Assembly: GCA_002497025.1 (NCBI GenBank)
Contig: DAMG01000002.1
Span: forward strand, 1 to 15,296
From: Euryarchaeota archaeon UBA126
Lineage (GTDB): Archaea > Thermoplasmatota > Poseidoniia > Poseidoniales > Thalassarchaeaceae
DNA: 15,296 nucleotides
Reading direction: 5' to 3'
In this document: in pieces, positions 1 to 7,600 of the stretch
How positions within the stretch are numbered: the first letter of the stretch is position 1
Layout: every line of letters starts with the position of its first letter
Position numbers and translations under genes: made by a program
The notes under the pieces: model-generated
Databases searched by the model: none
Seen by the model: the letters and a program-made list of their open reading frames with translations, nothing else
Told to the model about the DNA's origin: nothing

Positions 1-396
1 TGTAAAAGAAATTGTAGGCTCGGCAGGCTTGCGGTTACAGGACCATTACCAGGAAGAGATGCAAGTTTAGCGGAGGGGAAACCTGGGGAAATTGAGACTA
101 AGGCACTTCAAAGTACGGAATTAGATAATGTCGACTGGCGCGTCGCTAAAATTCCAAACCTCTCTACTAACGGAACCAGACGCCCTTTGAGTGTGGTATT
201 CCAAGACTTCAACGTAGAGGAAGCCACATTACTTTCAGAGGATTCTTTTTCTAAGCGTTGGGAAGAAGGACCCAATGAGACAGACAGGTGGCATTCCGAT
301 GGTGCAAATTTGAGACTTAGATTCACCTTGCCACCAGGGACATATGCCACAGTCTTAATGCGTGAATTTATGCGATCTCCACTGGACCACTACTAA
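1..396 (+). CDS. truD: tRNA pseudouridine synthase TruD, C-terminal part (5' end outside window)
   Basis: The frame is open from base 1 to a stop at 394-396 and gives the last 131 residues of a protein whose start lies upstream of the window. The tail carries the sequence LRLRFTLPPGTYATVLMREF, which matches the conserved C-terminal strand and helix of TruD family enzymes (typically RFxLPxGxYATxxLRE). A VTGPLPGRD segment near residues 13-21 of the fragment is also TruD-like. TruD converts a specific uridine of tRNA (U13 in E. coli; the archaeal and eukaryotic Pus7 relatives have related targets) to pseudouridine. The catalytic Asp lies in the missing N-terminal part, so activity cannot be judged. 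The gene converges on the aEF-1beta gene with only 23 bases between the stop codons. Family assignment is by motif recognition and is fairly sure. Confidence 0.85.
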   Translation, partial: CKRNCRLGRLAVTGPLPGRDASLAEGKPGEIETKALQSTELDNVDWRVAKIPNLSTNGTRRPLSVVFQDFNVEEATLLSEDSFSKRWEEGPNETDRWHSDGANLRLRFTLPPGTYATVLMREFMRSPLDHY

Positions 397-419
397 TCTA
401 ATATAGGATTCATAATGAA

Positions 420-686
420 TCAGAGACGGCCCATTTCTAGAGCCTCTATTTGACCGACATTATCATCTATTTCACGGACTCTGTCCTCAAACCCATCAAC
501 AATACCTTCTCCTTCCCCAAGAACAGCTTGGACTTCAATGAACATCATGCCAAATGCTAATGGTTTGATATCGCATGCTTGCACTTCTTCCATTGATGAA
601 ATAATGTTAGCTATGCCCTCGTAGTCTGGACTTCCTTCTTCTGGCTGGTCAATAGTGACCTTGTATTTCACAACAACATGACCCAT
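420..686 (-). CDS. ef1b: Archaeal elongation factor 1-beta (aEF-1beta)
   Basis: The 88-residue product begins MGHVVVKYKV and ends in a VGQIEALEMGRL-type strand. This is the length and the start and end pattern of archaeal EF-1beta, the small alpha-beta domain that acts as GDP/GTP exchange factor for aEF-1alpha during translation elongation. An in-frame ATG exists two codons upstream at 692. However, an AGGTG element on the minus strand (694-698) sits 7 bases from the ATG at 686 and only 1 base from the other, so I choose 686. The gene starts 21 bases after the stop of the zinc-ribbon gene. The two almost certainly form one transcript, an order seen in many archaeal genomes. Nothing looks degraded. 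Confidence 0.93.
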   Translation of the reverse strand: MGHVVVKYKVTIDQPEEGSPDYEGIANIISSMEEVQACDIKPLAFGMMFIEVQAVLGEGEGIVDGFEDRVREIDDNVGQIEALEMGRL

Positions 687-693
687 GCACATA

Positions 694-698
694 CACCT
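694..698 (-). promoter_or_regulatory. Shine-Dalgarno site deciding the aEF-1beta start
   Basis: Minus-strand AGGTG lies 7 bases upstream of the ATG at 686. It lies 1 base from the alternative ATG at 692, which is too close to work. The same 7-base spacing is seen for the epimerase gene further along, which supports the choice. Confidence 0.6.
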
Positions 699-707
699 AC
701 TGTGGAA

Positions 708-875
708 TTAGGGACCCACAAAACCGCAATTTGGGCATACATAGGCAACTGCCTGAACACGACATCTTTCGCTACGTCCGATGGATTCTCCACACTCTGG
801 GCATGGGAATGCAGTACTCTTGTCCTCCACCAAAGGAACTCCAGAGGAGGTGCAGATTTCTGTTGTGGCTGCCAT
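708..875 (-). CDS. Small zinc-ribbon RNA-binding-type protein (aEF-1beta partner)
   Basis: This 55-residue protein carries four short cysteine motifs: C8, CPECG at 25-29, C38 and CPNCG at 47-51. It ends CGFVGP. The pattern CTSSGVPLVE, then FPCPECGESIGR, then an R/C-rich turn, then YVCPNCGF is that of the conserved archaeal small zinc-ribbon family often annotated 'zinc finger domain-containing / Zn-ribbon RNA-binding protein'. Family members commonly lie directly upstream of the aEF-1beta gene, as here (21-base gap). The cysteines are expected to bind one or two zinc ions. The biochemical role is not firmly established, and a link to translation is inferred from the neighbour. The ATG at 875 is preceded by a GAGGG ribosome-binding site. 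The gene is intact despite its size. Confidence 0.9.
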   Translation of the reverse strand: MAATTEICTSSGVPLVEDKSTAFPCPECGESIGRSERCRVQAVAYVCPNCGFVGP

Positions 876-883
876 TACGTAGT

Positions 884-888
884 CCCTC
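884..888 (-). promoter_or_regulatory. Ribosome-binding site of the zinc-ribbon gene
   Basis: Minus-strand GAGGG lies 8 bases upstream of the ATG at 875. It supports that start for a gene short enough to be easily missed. Further upstream on the same strand lies an AAAAGGGGGGGG tract (907-918). It lies at a plausible distance for a core promoter region, but no convincing TATA box is visible. Confidence 0.55.
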
Positions 889-1023
889 AGCGAGGCGGGC
901 GAGCCACCCCCCCCTTTTAGCGTTGACCGACGACAAGGTGGTCGATACTTCCTCTCAGTATACGGATTGTTAACTTGGAATGGGTTGAAATCATTAAGCC
1001 TTCAGGATATCTCGGAGATAGTA

Positions 1024-1476
1024 ATGGACAAATCCGAACTTTCACTGACTGGAGAACAAGTCGACCTTTCGAAATATATCGAAGATGCAGGAGGAATTCA
1101 TGGTCTACGTGATGTAGACAGAGTCCGAGGTTGGAACAATATCGAATATGGAGCTGGCCTTTCGGGAAAGAATACTCCATCTACCGGTTTATCGATGAAT
1201 AAGGCATTCATTCCACCAGGTGGTATAGCAAAAGCCCACATTCATGTTGACTTCGATGTTATGATATTCCTCCTCAAAGGATCTGTAAGACACGAATTCG
1301 GACCAGGTTGCAAGAAATCGGTAGTACATAGTGCAGGAGATATGTTCTATATTGAACCAGGTCTCCCTCATGAGGTATTCAACTGTTCAGATATAGATTG
1401 GGTCGAGGCAATCGTTGCACGTTCTGATGCTTCTGAATGGCAAAATATTGTCCCATACGACAGAGATTCCGAGTGA
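1024..1476 (+). CDS. Single-domain cupin protein (RmlC-like), function unknown
   Basis: The 150-residue product is a single cupin barrel. Motif 1 is PGGIAKAHIHVDFDVMIFLL (residues 65-84), with H72, H74 and D78. Motif 2 is GDMFYIEPGLPHEVFN (105-120), with H116. In the common cupin pattern HxHxxxE, the fourth metal ligand is Glu; here it is Asp78. The overall pattern (PPG, HxH, motif 2, then VARSD) resembles an uncharacterised family of small RmlC-like cupins. The substrate cannot be told. I chose the ATG at 1024 because GGAG at 1014-1017 precedes it by 6 bases; an upstream in-frame TTG at 967 would add 19 residues without cupin similarity. The gene stands alone. It diverges from the zinc-ribbon/aEF-1beta pair across 148 bases and converges on rlmE with 22 bases between ends. 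Confidence 0.85.
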   Translation: MDKSELSLTGEQVDLSKYIEDAGGIHGLRDVDRVRGWNNIEYGAGLSGKNTPSTGLSMNKAFIPPGGIAKAHIHVDFDVMIFLLKGSVRHEFGPGCKKSVVHSAGDMFYIEPGLPHEVFNCSDIDWVEAIVARSDASEWQNIVPYDRDSE

Positions 1477-1498
1477 TTCTCCAGCCACTCGAAATGAA

Positions 1499-2248
1499 TC
1501 ATTCTTCTTCTTTCTTACTAAGTCTACGAAAACCACTAACAATTTTTTGTTGTTCTTCACCATTCTCAACGTTGACACCAACTTCTGTAAGGTGTTTTTG
1601 AACCTGTGAATATGCGCTCTTTCCTAGCGCCCTCTTACGTGGTTTAGGTAAACGATTACGGCAGACCAGATAGGTTTCAGAGGAGGCATTACGACTAGCC
1701 ATGGGGGCAAATCGTTGGACGTTAGTGAATCGATCTTTTGCAGCCGAAATCAAACCTTCAATCCCAACTCCTTGGAATATTTTGGTGACAAACGCACCTC
1801 CAGGGGCTAACATTCCCATAGCTACGTCAAGAGTCATGGTCGATAGCTCCAGAGAAATGGCCTGGTCGGTATCATATCGACCAGTCAATTTAGGGGAGAT
1901 ATCTGATAAGACAACATTCAGTTCCCTTCCGTCTAATAATTCTTCAATTCTATCAATAGTCTCTTGCTTAGAAATATCACCTTGAATTATGCTCGCGCCT
2001 TCAACAGGAGAAGTAGATTTCAAATCTACACCAATCACCACTCCTTCTGGACCGGTTTCCTCTACAGAAACCTGTGTCCATCCACCAGGATGGCATCCAA
2101 CATCGAGTATAACATCGGATTCTCTAATCAGTTGAAACTTGTCTTGAATTTGCTTAAGTTTGTAGGCAGAACGAGCACGATATCCCTTGGACTTGGCTTG
2201 TCGACGCCAAGGGTCGCGCCGATTCTCTTGATACCAGCGCTTACTCAT
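1499..2248 (-). CDS. rlmE: 23S rRNA (uridine-2'-O-)-methyltransferase RlmE (FtsJ/RrmJ family)
   Basis: The 249-residue protein carries the complete K-D-K-E catalytic tetrad of FtsJ-type 2'-O-methyltransferases: K30 (in RSAYKL), D116 (in LSDISP), K156 (in VTKIF) and E191 (in SSETYLV). Motif I, the SAM-binding loop, reads DVGCHPGGWTQV (49-60), close to the usual DLGxxPGGWSQ. The enzyme methylates the ribose of a uridine in the peptidyl-transferase A-loop of 23S rRNA, using S-adenosylmethionine. Beyond the core there is a roughly 50-residue C-terminal extension rich in Lys, Arg and Glu (200-249), likely extra RNA contact. It is the last gene of the four-gene minus-strand run. It begins 43 bases after the epimerase stop, with no strong ribosome-binding site at that ATG, which may mean translational coupling. 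Confidence 0.93.
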   Translation of the reverse strand: MSKRWYQENRRDPWRRQAKSKGYRARSAYKLKQIQDKFQLIRESDVILDVGCHPGGWTQVSVEETGPEGVVIGVDLKSTSPVEGASIIQGDISKQETIDRIEELLDGRELNVVLSDISPKLTGRYDTDQAISLELSTMTLDVAMGMLAPGGAFVTKIFQGVGIEGLISAAKDRFTNVQRFAPMASRNASSETYLVCRNRLPKPRKRALGKSAYSQVQKHLTEVGVNVENGEEQQKIVSGFRRLSKKEEE

Positions 2249-2291
2249 TGAATCATCGGCGACGACTCTCTGTTATGAAGCCGAGGCGCAT

Positions 2292-3233
2292 TCATAGGCC
2301 GATTTCGTCAATCAGAGCCCTAGCAGTGTGTCTGATTGCGGCCTCTGATTGCATAGTTGGTTCAAATCCAGTTGAGAATAAATATTCCACATCCAAACTG
2401 GTCTTAGGGACATCTCCAGCCCAACCTCGGTCTCCACCTGTGTATTCTATTGAAACGCCTTCTAAACCAGACTCTTCGACAACAATTTCAGCAATTCTTC
2501 GAACTGAGCAAGTGTCGCCTGTCCCTAGATTGTAGAGGTTAATGGTATCATCAGTTTCGTCTACAAGATGCACCATTGCTCTAACACAATCCTCGGCCGA
2601 CATATACGATTTCTCTTGTAATCCATTACCTAAAACTTCCAATCGACTGGGATCTTTTTTCAACTTGTGAATAAAATCGTAAATTACACCATGTGTCCCT
2701 CTTGGTCCAACAATATTGGCAAAGCGATGAATCCAAGACTTTGCGCCAAATGTTCCACACCAAGCGGTAATTAGTGCCTCACTGGCTAATTTACTTGCGC
2801 CATAAAGGGAAATTGGTTTTACAGGCCCATATGTTTCGGGTGTTGGCATTACACTAGCTTCTCCGTAGATCGCACTTGAAGAGGAGAAAGAAATGCGTCT
2901 AACATCGGAATTTCTCATTGCTTCCAGTACATTGTAGGTTGCAAGTGTACCTTGACGTAGGTCGGTATCGGTAACTTCTGTTCCTAATCGAATGTCGGGG
3001 TTTGCAGCCAAATGGTGTACCGTTTTGATTCCCTCCATAGCAGACTTCACTGCATCAATATCGAGTAAATCTCCTTTGAAAATTTCGACCATTCCTGAAT
3101 CTTGATGGTGAGATAGAAAATCTTCTCTACCACTGGAAAAATTATCTAATACACGTACTCTTTTTCCTTCATCGACCAATGTATCGACTAGGTGTGAGCC
3201 GATGAATCCGGCACCTCCAGTGACTAGTTCCAT
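2292..3233 (-). CDS. NAD-dependent sugar-nucleotide epimerase/dehydratase (GalE-like, extended SDR)
   Basis: The 313-residue product is an extended short-chain dehydrogenase. The Rossmann fingerprint GGAGFIG (residues 6-12) opens the protein, D30 follows the second strand as in NAD-preferring members, and HLAA (74-77) is present. A Ser-rich SSSSAIYGE (117-125) precedes the catalytic pair Y144 and K148 in YGASK. Such enzymes epimerise or dehydrate nucleotide-activated sugars such as UDP-glucose. The exact substrate (UDP-glucose 4-epimerase versus another UDP- or dTDP-sugar enzyme) cannot be read from motifs. The frame stays open upstream to 3365, overlapping the VKOR gene, but the fold begins only at MELVTGGAGF. 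A minus-strand GGTGG (3241-3245) sits 7 bases before the ATG at 3233, so that start is chosen. It probably supplies sugars for glycan or lipid decoration. Confidence 0.9.
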   Translation of the reverse strand: MELVTGGAGFIGSHLVDTLVDEGKRVRVLDNFSSGREDFLSHHQDSGMVEIFKGDLLDIDAVKSAMEGIKTVHHLAANPDIRLGTEVTDTDLRQGTLATYNVLEAMRNSDVRRISFSSSSAIYGEASVMPTPETYGPVKPISLYGASKLASEALITAWCGTFGAKSWIHRFANIVGPRGTHGVIYDFIHKLKKDPSRLEVLGNGLQEKSYMSAEDCVRAMVHLVDETDDTINLYNLGTGDTCSVRRIAEIVVEESGLEGVSIEYTGGDRGWAGDVPKTSLDVEYLFSTGFEPTMQSEAAIRHTARALIDEIGL

Positions 3234-3240
3234 GGTTGCT

Positions 3241-3246
3241 CCACCT
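3241..3246 (-). promoter_or_regulatory. Ribosome-binding site deciding the epimerase start
   Basis: Minus-strand AGGTGG lies 7 bases upstream of the ATG at 3233. It marks the true start over the in-frame Met codons further upstream, which would add 44 residues preceding the nucleotide-binding fingerprint. Confidence 0.6.
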
Positions 3247-3303
3247 AGGCATCTACTTTGAGCCATTCGCCGAATTGTCAAGACATTAATCATTGATAAT
3301 TCT

Positions 3304-3873
3304 TCAATACCAAGCACTAATTTCTCTTCGTTCCCTAAGCATCCAGACTGAAACCAGGTATCCAACTAGTGCTATGTGTGCTATTGTACAGAATGGACAA
3401 ATGTGTTGAACCACAAAGACCTCAATACCGACTAAAATGAATAGAAATGGTACTCCTGCGAGACCTAGCCACCATGCATAATTGGTATATTTTTCAGACC
3501 ATTTAGCTAGTGGGTCCATCCGTATGCACAAAATTAGGAAAAACAGAGTTGCAAATGCTGTAAAACCAAGCATCCCCCATGATATGCCAAAGAAGTTGTT
3601 GTATCGAGGGTCGCCGATTACCGATCCACACTGAACAAACCCTTCAGTGGCGCAAAATTCTCCTCCAAGAGGATTTCTGACTAGATCATTGTAGATTACC
3701 CAAGTCCATGCGGAACCAAGTAGCCCAGTTGTGGCAAACGCGAGGCTACCATCTAGCATCCTATTTGTTCCTTCAAGACCTTTTTTTCCTCTTCCATTCG
3801 CTAGAAGATAACCTGAGGCAAATAATCCCGCGATGAAAAACAAAAGTACAGGGTCTGCTAGTGGGTTAGCCAT
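3304..3873 (-). CDS. VKOR-family membrane disulfide-forming oxidoreductase
   Basis: The 189-residue integral membrane protein has about five hydrophobic segments (near residues 7-25, 43-61, 95-117, 133-155 and 160-178). Its cysteine layout is that of the vitamin K epoxide reductase family: a loop pair C74 and C82 (FCATEGFVQCGSVI) and a C-terminal active-site CPFC (C159, C162) at the start of the last helix. Prokaryotic VKOR proteins replace DsbB. They take electrons from a periplasmic or extracytoplasmic thioredoxin-like protein and pass them to membrane quinone. The upstream gene encodes exactly such a thioredoxin-fold partner. Its stop codon (TAA, 3874-3876) abuts this ATG (3871-3873) with no gap, so translation is probably coupled. 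In some organisms the two domains are fused; here they are separate. Assignment is strong. Confidence 0.92.
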   Translation of the reverse strand: MANPLADPVLLFFIAGLFASGYLLANGRGKKGLEGTNRMLDGSLAFATTGLLGSAWTWVIYNDLVRNPLGGEFCATEGFVQCGSVIGDPRYNNFFGISWGMLGFTAFATLFFLILCIRMDPLAKWSEKYTNYAWWLGLAGVPFLFILVGIEVFVVQHICPFCTIAHIALVGYLVSVWMLRERREISAWY

Positions 3874-4554
3874 TTACTCACCCACTTGTAGCAGGCGCAA
3901 TAACGCCTCTCCCATATCTTCTCCTGGAGGATGATTTTCGGTCTGAGCCTGATTCCAAACAACGGTGCCTTCCCCGTCTAGAATCACATTGAAAGGTGTC
4001 CCGGGAAGTTCCCATTCACCAGCAATAGAAGAACTTAGGTCATCTACATACATCCATGAATGCGGTGCTCCTGGTCTTTCAGCACAGTTTTTTCTTCCTG
4101 AATAGCAACCATCACCATTATTTTGATTGTCTCCAAATTGTGTTTTATCTCTGAATGCCTCTATTTCCTCTCTGGTACTCTCGTGGCCCGAAATCTGGAG
4201 TTCAACCGCGATGGTGATGAACATAACCTCTCCAGATGTACCGTCAAAAATCTCTGAAAGATATTCTGCCTCTGTCCAGCAGTGAGGACAATCAGTATCT
4301 AGGAACGTAATCAACACTAAGCGACCATCGTACAACTGGCTCAGTCGAACTTCTTCCCAGTTTCCTCCATTGTATGCTGAAGCGACGAAATCTGGAGCGA
4401 GGGAGCCCTCCTCTGGCCCAACATTAGCGGGCGGGGCAATAAACATCGAAGCCACGATTACTATGCTAACTACTCCTGCTGTAATTAGCCCAGCCGTCAT
4501 CCGGACATCTTCATCCTTGCCTTTTGGTTCAAGTTGCCTGCGCCTACGAGCCAT
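3874..4554 (-). CDS. Membrane-anchored thioredoxin-fold (TlpA/DsbA-like) disulfide oxidoreductase
   Basis: In the 226-residue product an Arg/Lys-rich N terminus (MARRRRQLEPKGK) is followed by a hydrophobic anchor at 20-40, which predicts an external domain. The domain has the redox motif CPHC (C89-C92, after FLDTD) and the cis-proline segment GTPFNVIL (P187), as in the thioredoxin superfamily. APDF at 53-56 is typical of TlpA/AhpC-TSA-like members. The active-site spacing dipeptide Pro-His is shared with DsbA, which favours an oxidant, and the VKOR gene directly downstream supports that. An extra cysteine pair, C150 and C157, lies in an insertion between the active site and the cis-Pro. The frame is open to 4668, but the anchor and positive charges start at the ATG at 4554, so I use that. 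Whether it acts as an oxidase or an isomerase is not decided by sequence. Confidence 0.88.
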   Translation of the reverse strand: MARRRRQLEPKGKDEDVRMTAGLITAGVVSIVIVASMFIAPPANVGPEEGSLAPDFVASAYNGGNWEEVRLSQLYDGRLVLITFLDTDCPHCWTEAEYLSEIFDGTSGEVMFITIAVELQISGHESTREEIEAFRDKTQFGDNQNNGDGCYSGRKNCAERPGAPHSWMYVDDLSSSIAGEWELPGTPFNVILDGEGTVVWNQAQTENHPPGEDMGEALLRLLQVGE

Positions 4555-4592
4555 GATTATCGACTCTTGGACAAACTCATTCACTTTCAGCC

Positions 4593-4603
4593 GTTCGGCG
4601 AAC
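4593..4603. repeat. Short palindrome in the divergent disulfide/RND promoter region
   Basis: GTTCG-G-CGAAC is an odd-length perfect palindrome inside the 121-base gap between the start codons of the thioredoxin-fold gene (minus) and the RND exporter (plus). Nearby, CGAAAATAG at 4609-4617 could be a BRE/TATA-like element for the plus-strand gene. The position would suit an operator controlling one or both units. At 11 bases, chance occurrence is quite possible. Confidence 0.3.
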
Positions 4604-4675
4604 AGTTCCGAAAATAGCCTGATAACAAACACTCTTGCGATTGCTTCATGTGGCCTCGCTGGGGGCAACGTCTTC

Positions 4676-7600
4676 GTGCCCGATGACGAGCGCGATGATG
4701 AAGCGATATTTTGGGAGCGCTTCTTTGAGCGATTACAGCCCGTAAGGGAAGCTGGCGGGAAGGTTATCCAGAAAGTCGATTCTTCCCCAGTAGGTGATGT
4801 AGTAGACTATGCAGATTACTTACTAAATGCCGGTGCCAAACGAGGTCATGCAATAGCCCAGCGTCTTACTGAGTTTTGGTATTCTGCAATTCTTCGTAGC
4901 CCTGGTTTGATAGTTGCCTTACTTGTAATTGCTACCGTTTTAGTTGGTCAAAAATCATTAGACTTCGGACAACAAATAGACAAAGATGTGGAAATATATC
5001 TTCCCGATGATGCCGATTCTACTGATCTTCTCAAGCAGGTTAGGAACCAATGGTCAACGGATATCATGATTCTGTATGTGCAGACAAATAATGCCATCTA
5101 CGAAAGGTGCTCATCCGGTCCAGCAGATGATGGAGAAGACCATTGTAGAGGGACGGAAAACATAACTGATGTTGATATTTTAAAACAGTTATCTTGGCTA
5201 GAAGGCGATGACCTAAATTATGGAAATGGAGGTTATGGTTCAGGTCTGGATGAACATAAGGACGATCGAGGAGATCTCGATGGTGTCGTATGGATTCTAT
5301 CTCCTGCACAGGTGATTAAGGAAGCAAATTCTTCCAGTTATCGCTTCAATTGTGCCGTGGAAAAATACGGCCTACCCACAGGTCAACGAGATGGATGCGC
5401 AGTGGCCCAATTAAATCCGTTCTATGGCTATAGTATTCCCGACAGACAAGATAATCTTGACAACTTAGTTTCTCAAACTGAAAGTTTGTTGTCTTCATTT
5501 GTTATGGATACCCAGGATCACCCTTTACTAGATGAAAACGGGGATGGAAATTACAATAATGACGGAGATGGGATTTGGGATACGGGAGTGATTATTCTTG
5601 GCCTAAAGTATGACATGGATGGAACTGACATACCTGCCAGGCAGGATAAGAGAGAGGGGCAGGTGCAAGATCATCAAGCCTTTATCCAGTACACCAAGCA
5701 GCTAATTGAACAAGCTTCAGACGACGATTGTGAGATTTGCAATCGTGTTTACGAAGGAAATGTAATGTCTTCTTCAGTAAGTACTGAAATACATTCACTT
5801 TGGCTACAACAGGCAAGACAGAAAGACCCCAATATTCCTTCAACATCTCCTGCAATAGGCGTTACTCCGGCTATGATATCTCAAGCAGAATCGATTGCCG
5901 AAGACCGTCCTGTACGTAATGCCACAACTGTCACTGGGCTAACTCCTGTAGTCCAAGATGTTTCGAACGCTATTTATTCAGAATTAGTAACAAAAATGCT
6001 TCCTTTAGCCGGTTTATTGGTAGCAATTACAATGTTAATTTTACATCGTAATCCAAAGGTGATAATAATCTGTGGTTTACCAATCGCCATGAGTTTAGCA
6101 ATTACATTCGGAACCACCGTTATAGCAGATATTACATTGACACCGATGATAATTTCTGCAGGGCCAATTTTAGTCGGATTGGGGGTAGATTATGCTCTAC
6201 ATTTCACCAATAGAATCGAAGAGAATCGTAAGGAGTTGCTCGAGGAACGTCTAGAAGAATCTTGGAAGAGGCAAAGAGACGGATTCACGTCAAATGAATT
6301 AGATCCTTGGGATCCTGTAATTAGCCTAACTGCTACGGTTCGAGCGGCACAAACTACTGGCCATGCGATTTTCCTATCAGCTATTACTACAATTATCGGT
6401 TTCAGCGTTTTAACTTGGCAATCTCTTGTCCCCATTCATCCTATGAGAACCGTAGGAGTGACACTATTGTTGGGTATATCGATTACCTTCCTCCTATCGA
6501 TGGTAATGGTTCCTGCATTGGTGCATATCTTCCGGTATAGGAAGTCTGATATCGGCTTTGAAATGCCTACTATGCAAACTCTACTTATTTCTTCACTCGT
6601 GGCTGTAACCGCCGGCTCCTTGCTGTATATTGAAGGAACCACCACAATTGGGAATGCTATTTTCTTCGGCGGTTTCTTTGGAGGTACAGTCCTTCTTGCT
6701 TTCGAATCCGAAATTTGGCAGAAAATAGGCGAGATACCAGTAAAAACTACTCTCGTTGTACTCCTCGTTGCGATGATTTCTACGGCCGGTGGCGTGGCTA
6801 TTCTCGAAGAAGAAATGGGTAAGCCGCTTACAGGTTCATCAGATGAAGTACCTCCAAATATCCCAAGTTACGATGCATTAAGGGAATACAGTTTCGTTTT
6901 CCAAGGTGGACAGACGAATATGTTCATTGTTGATGCTGAGGCAAGAGGACCGGTTAATTCTACTGCCCCGATTAGAGATCTACCAATCCTAGATGCTATC
7001 GATAACATGCAAGAAAAGAAAATCAATAATGTCCCACAAACTTCTAGCATAAGTCTAGTCAATATCTTGAAGGCAATTCATGTTGATGTTAATATCACCG
7101 ATCCAATAACAGGAATCAGCCTTGAGGTCTACGATAGAAGCCTATGGGAACTGCTACACGATGAATGCTGGGAAGAATCAACAAATCCACTTCGACCTGA
7201 ATGTTGGGCATATGTGGTCAGTAGTAAAGAGGATATGGTGAATATCGCTCTCGATACATTGAGTCCTGAAATTCGCAGCATGCTGATGAATGCAGACCAA
7301 GATGTCTGTCAAGATTCAACACCCTGTGAAACCAAAACACTAGTCTACGTTACACAACCATACATCAATTTGCAAGACGCAACTCCACTCAGAGATGCTA
7401 TTGATGACCACCTTGATGGAGATGGAAATTGCATCGATGCGCTTTCTTGTTCGGCTTTTGGAATTGAAGGCGTTATCAATTCAAAGTTGACTGGTGGATT
7501 ACCAGTAAGTATTGATATTAATGCTGGGATCCAAAAGGCACAGAGTGAAACTACAATTGCTACAATGCTCATTCTACTAATCACTATGATGATTTTATTC

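Noticed and set aside
967..1023. TTG start of the cupin at 967.
   Set aside because: The added residues do not belong to the cupin domain, and GGAG is well placed for the ATG at 1024.
3234..3365. N-terminal extension of the epimerase to an upstream Met, giving 357 residues.
   Set aside because: It would overlap the VKOR gene by about 60 bases. The extra residues have no fold similarity, and a good ribosome-binding site serves the ATG at 3233.
4555..4668. Longer start for the thioredoxin-fold protein at 4668.
   Set aside because: It would put 38 residues ahead of the basic, membrane-anchor N terminus and fill the divergent promoter region.
4370..4675. Start of the RND exporter at 4370.
   Set aside because: This part is antisense to the thioredoxin-fold gene and translates to low-similarity sequence without RND features. 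GTG 4676 opens the first plausible N terminus.
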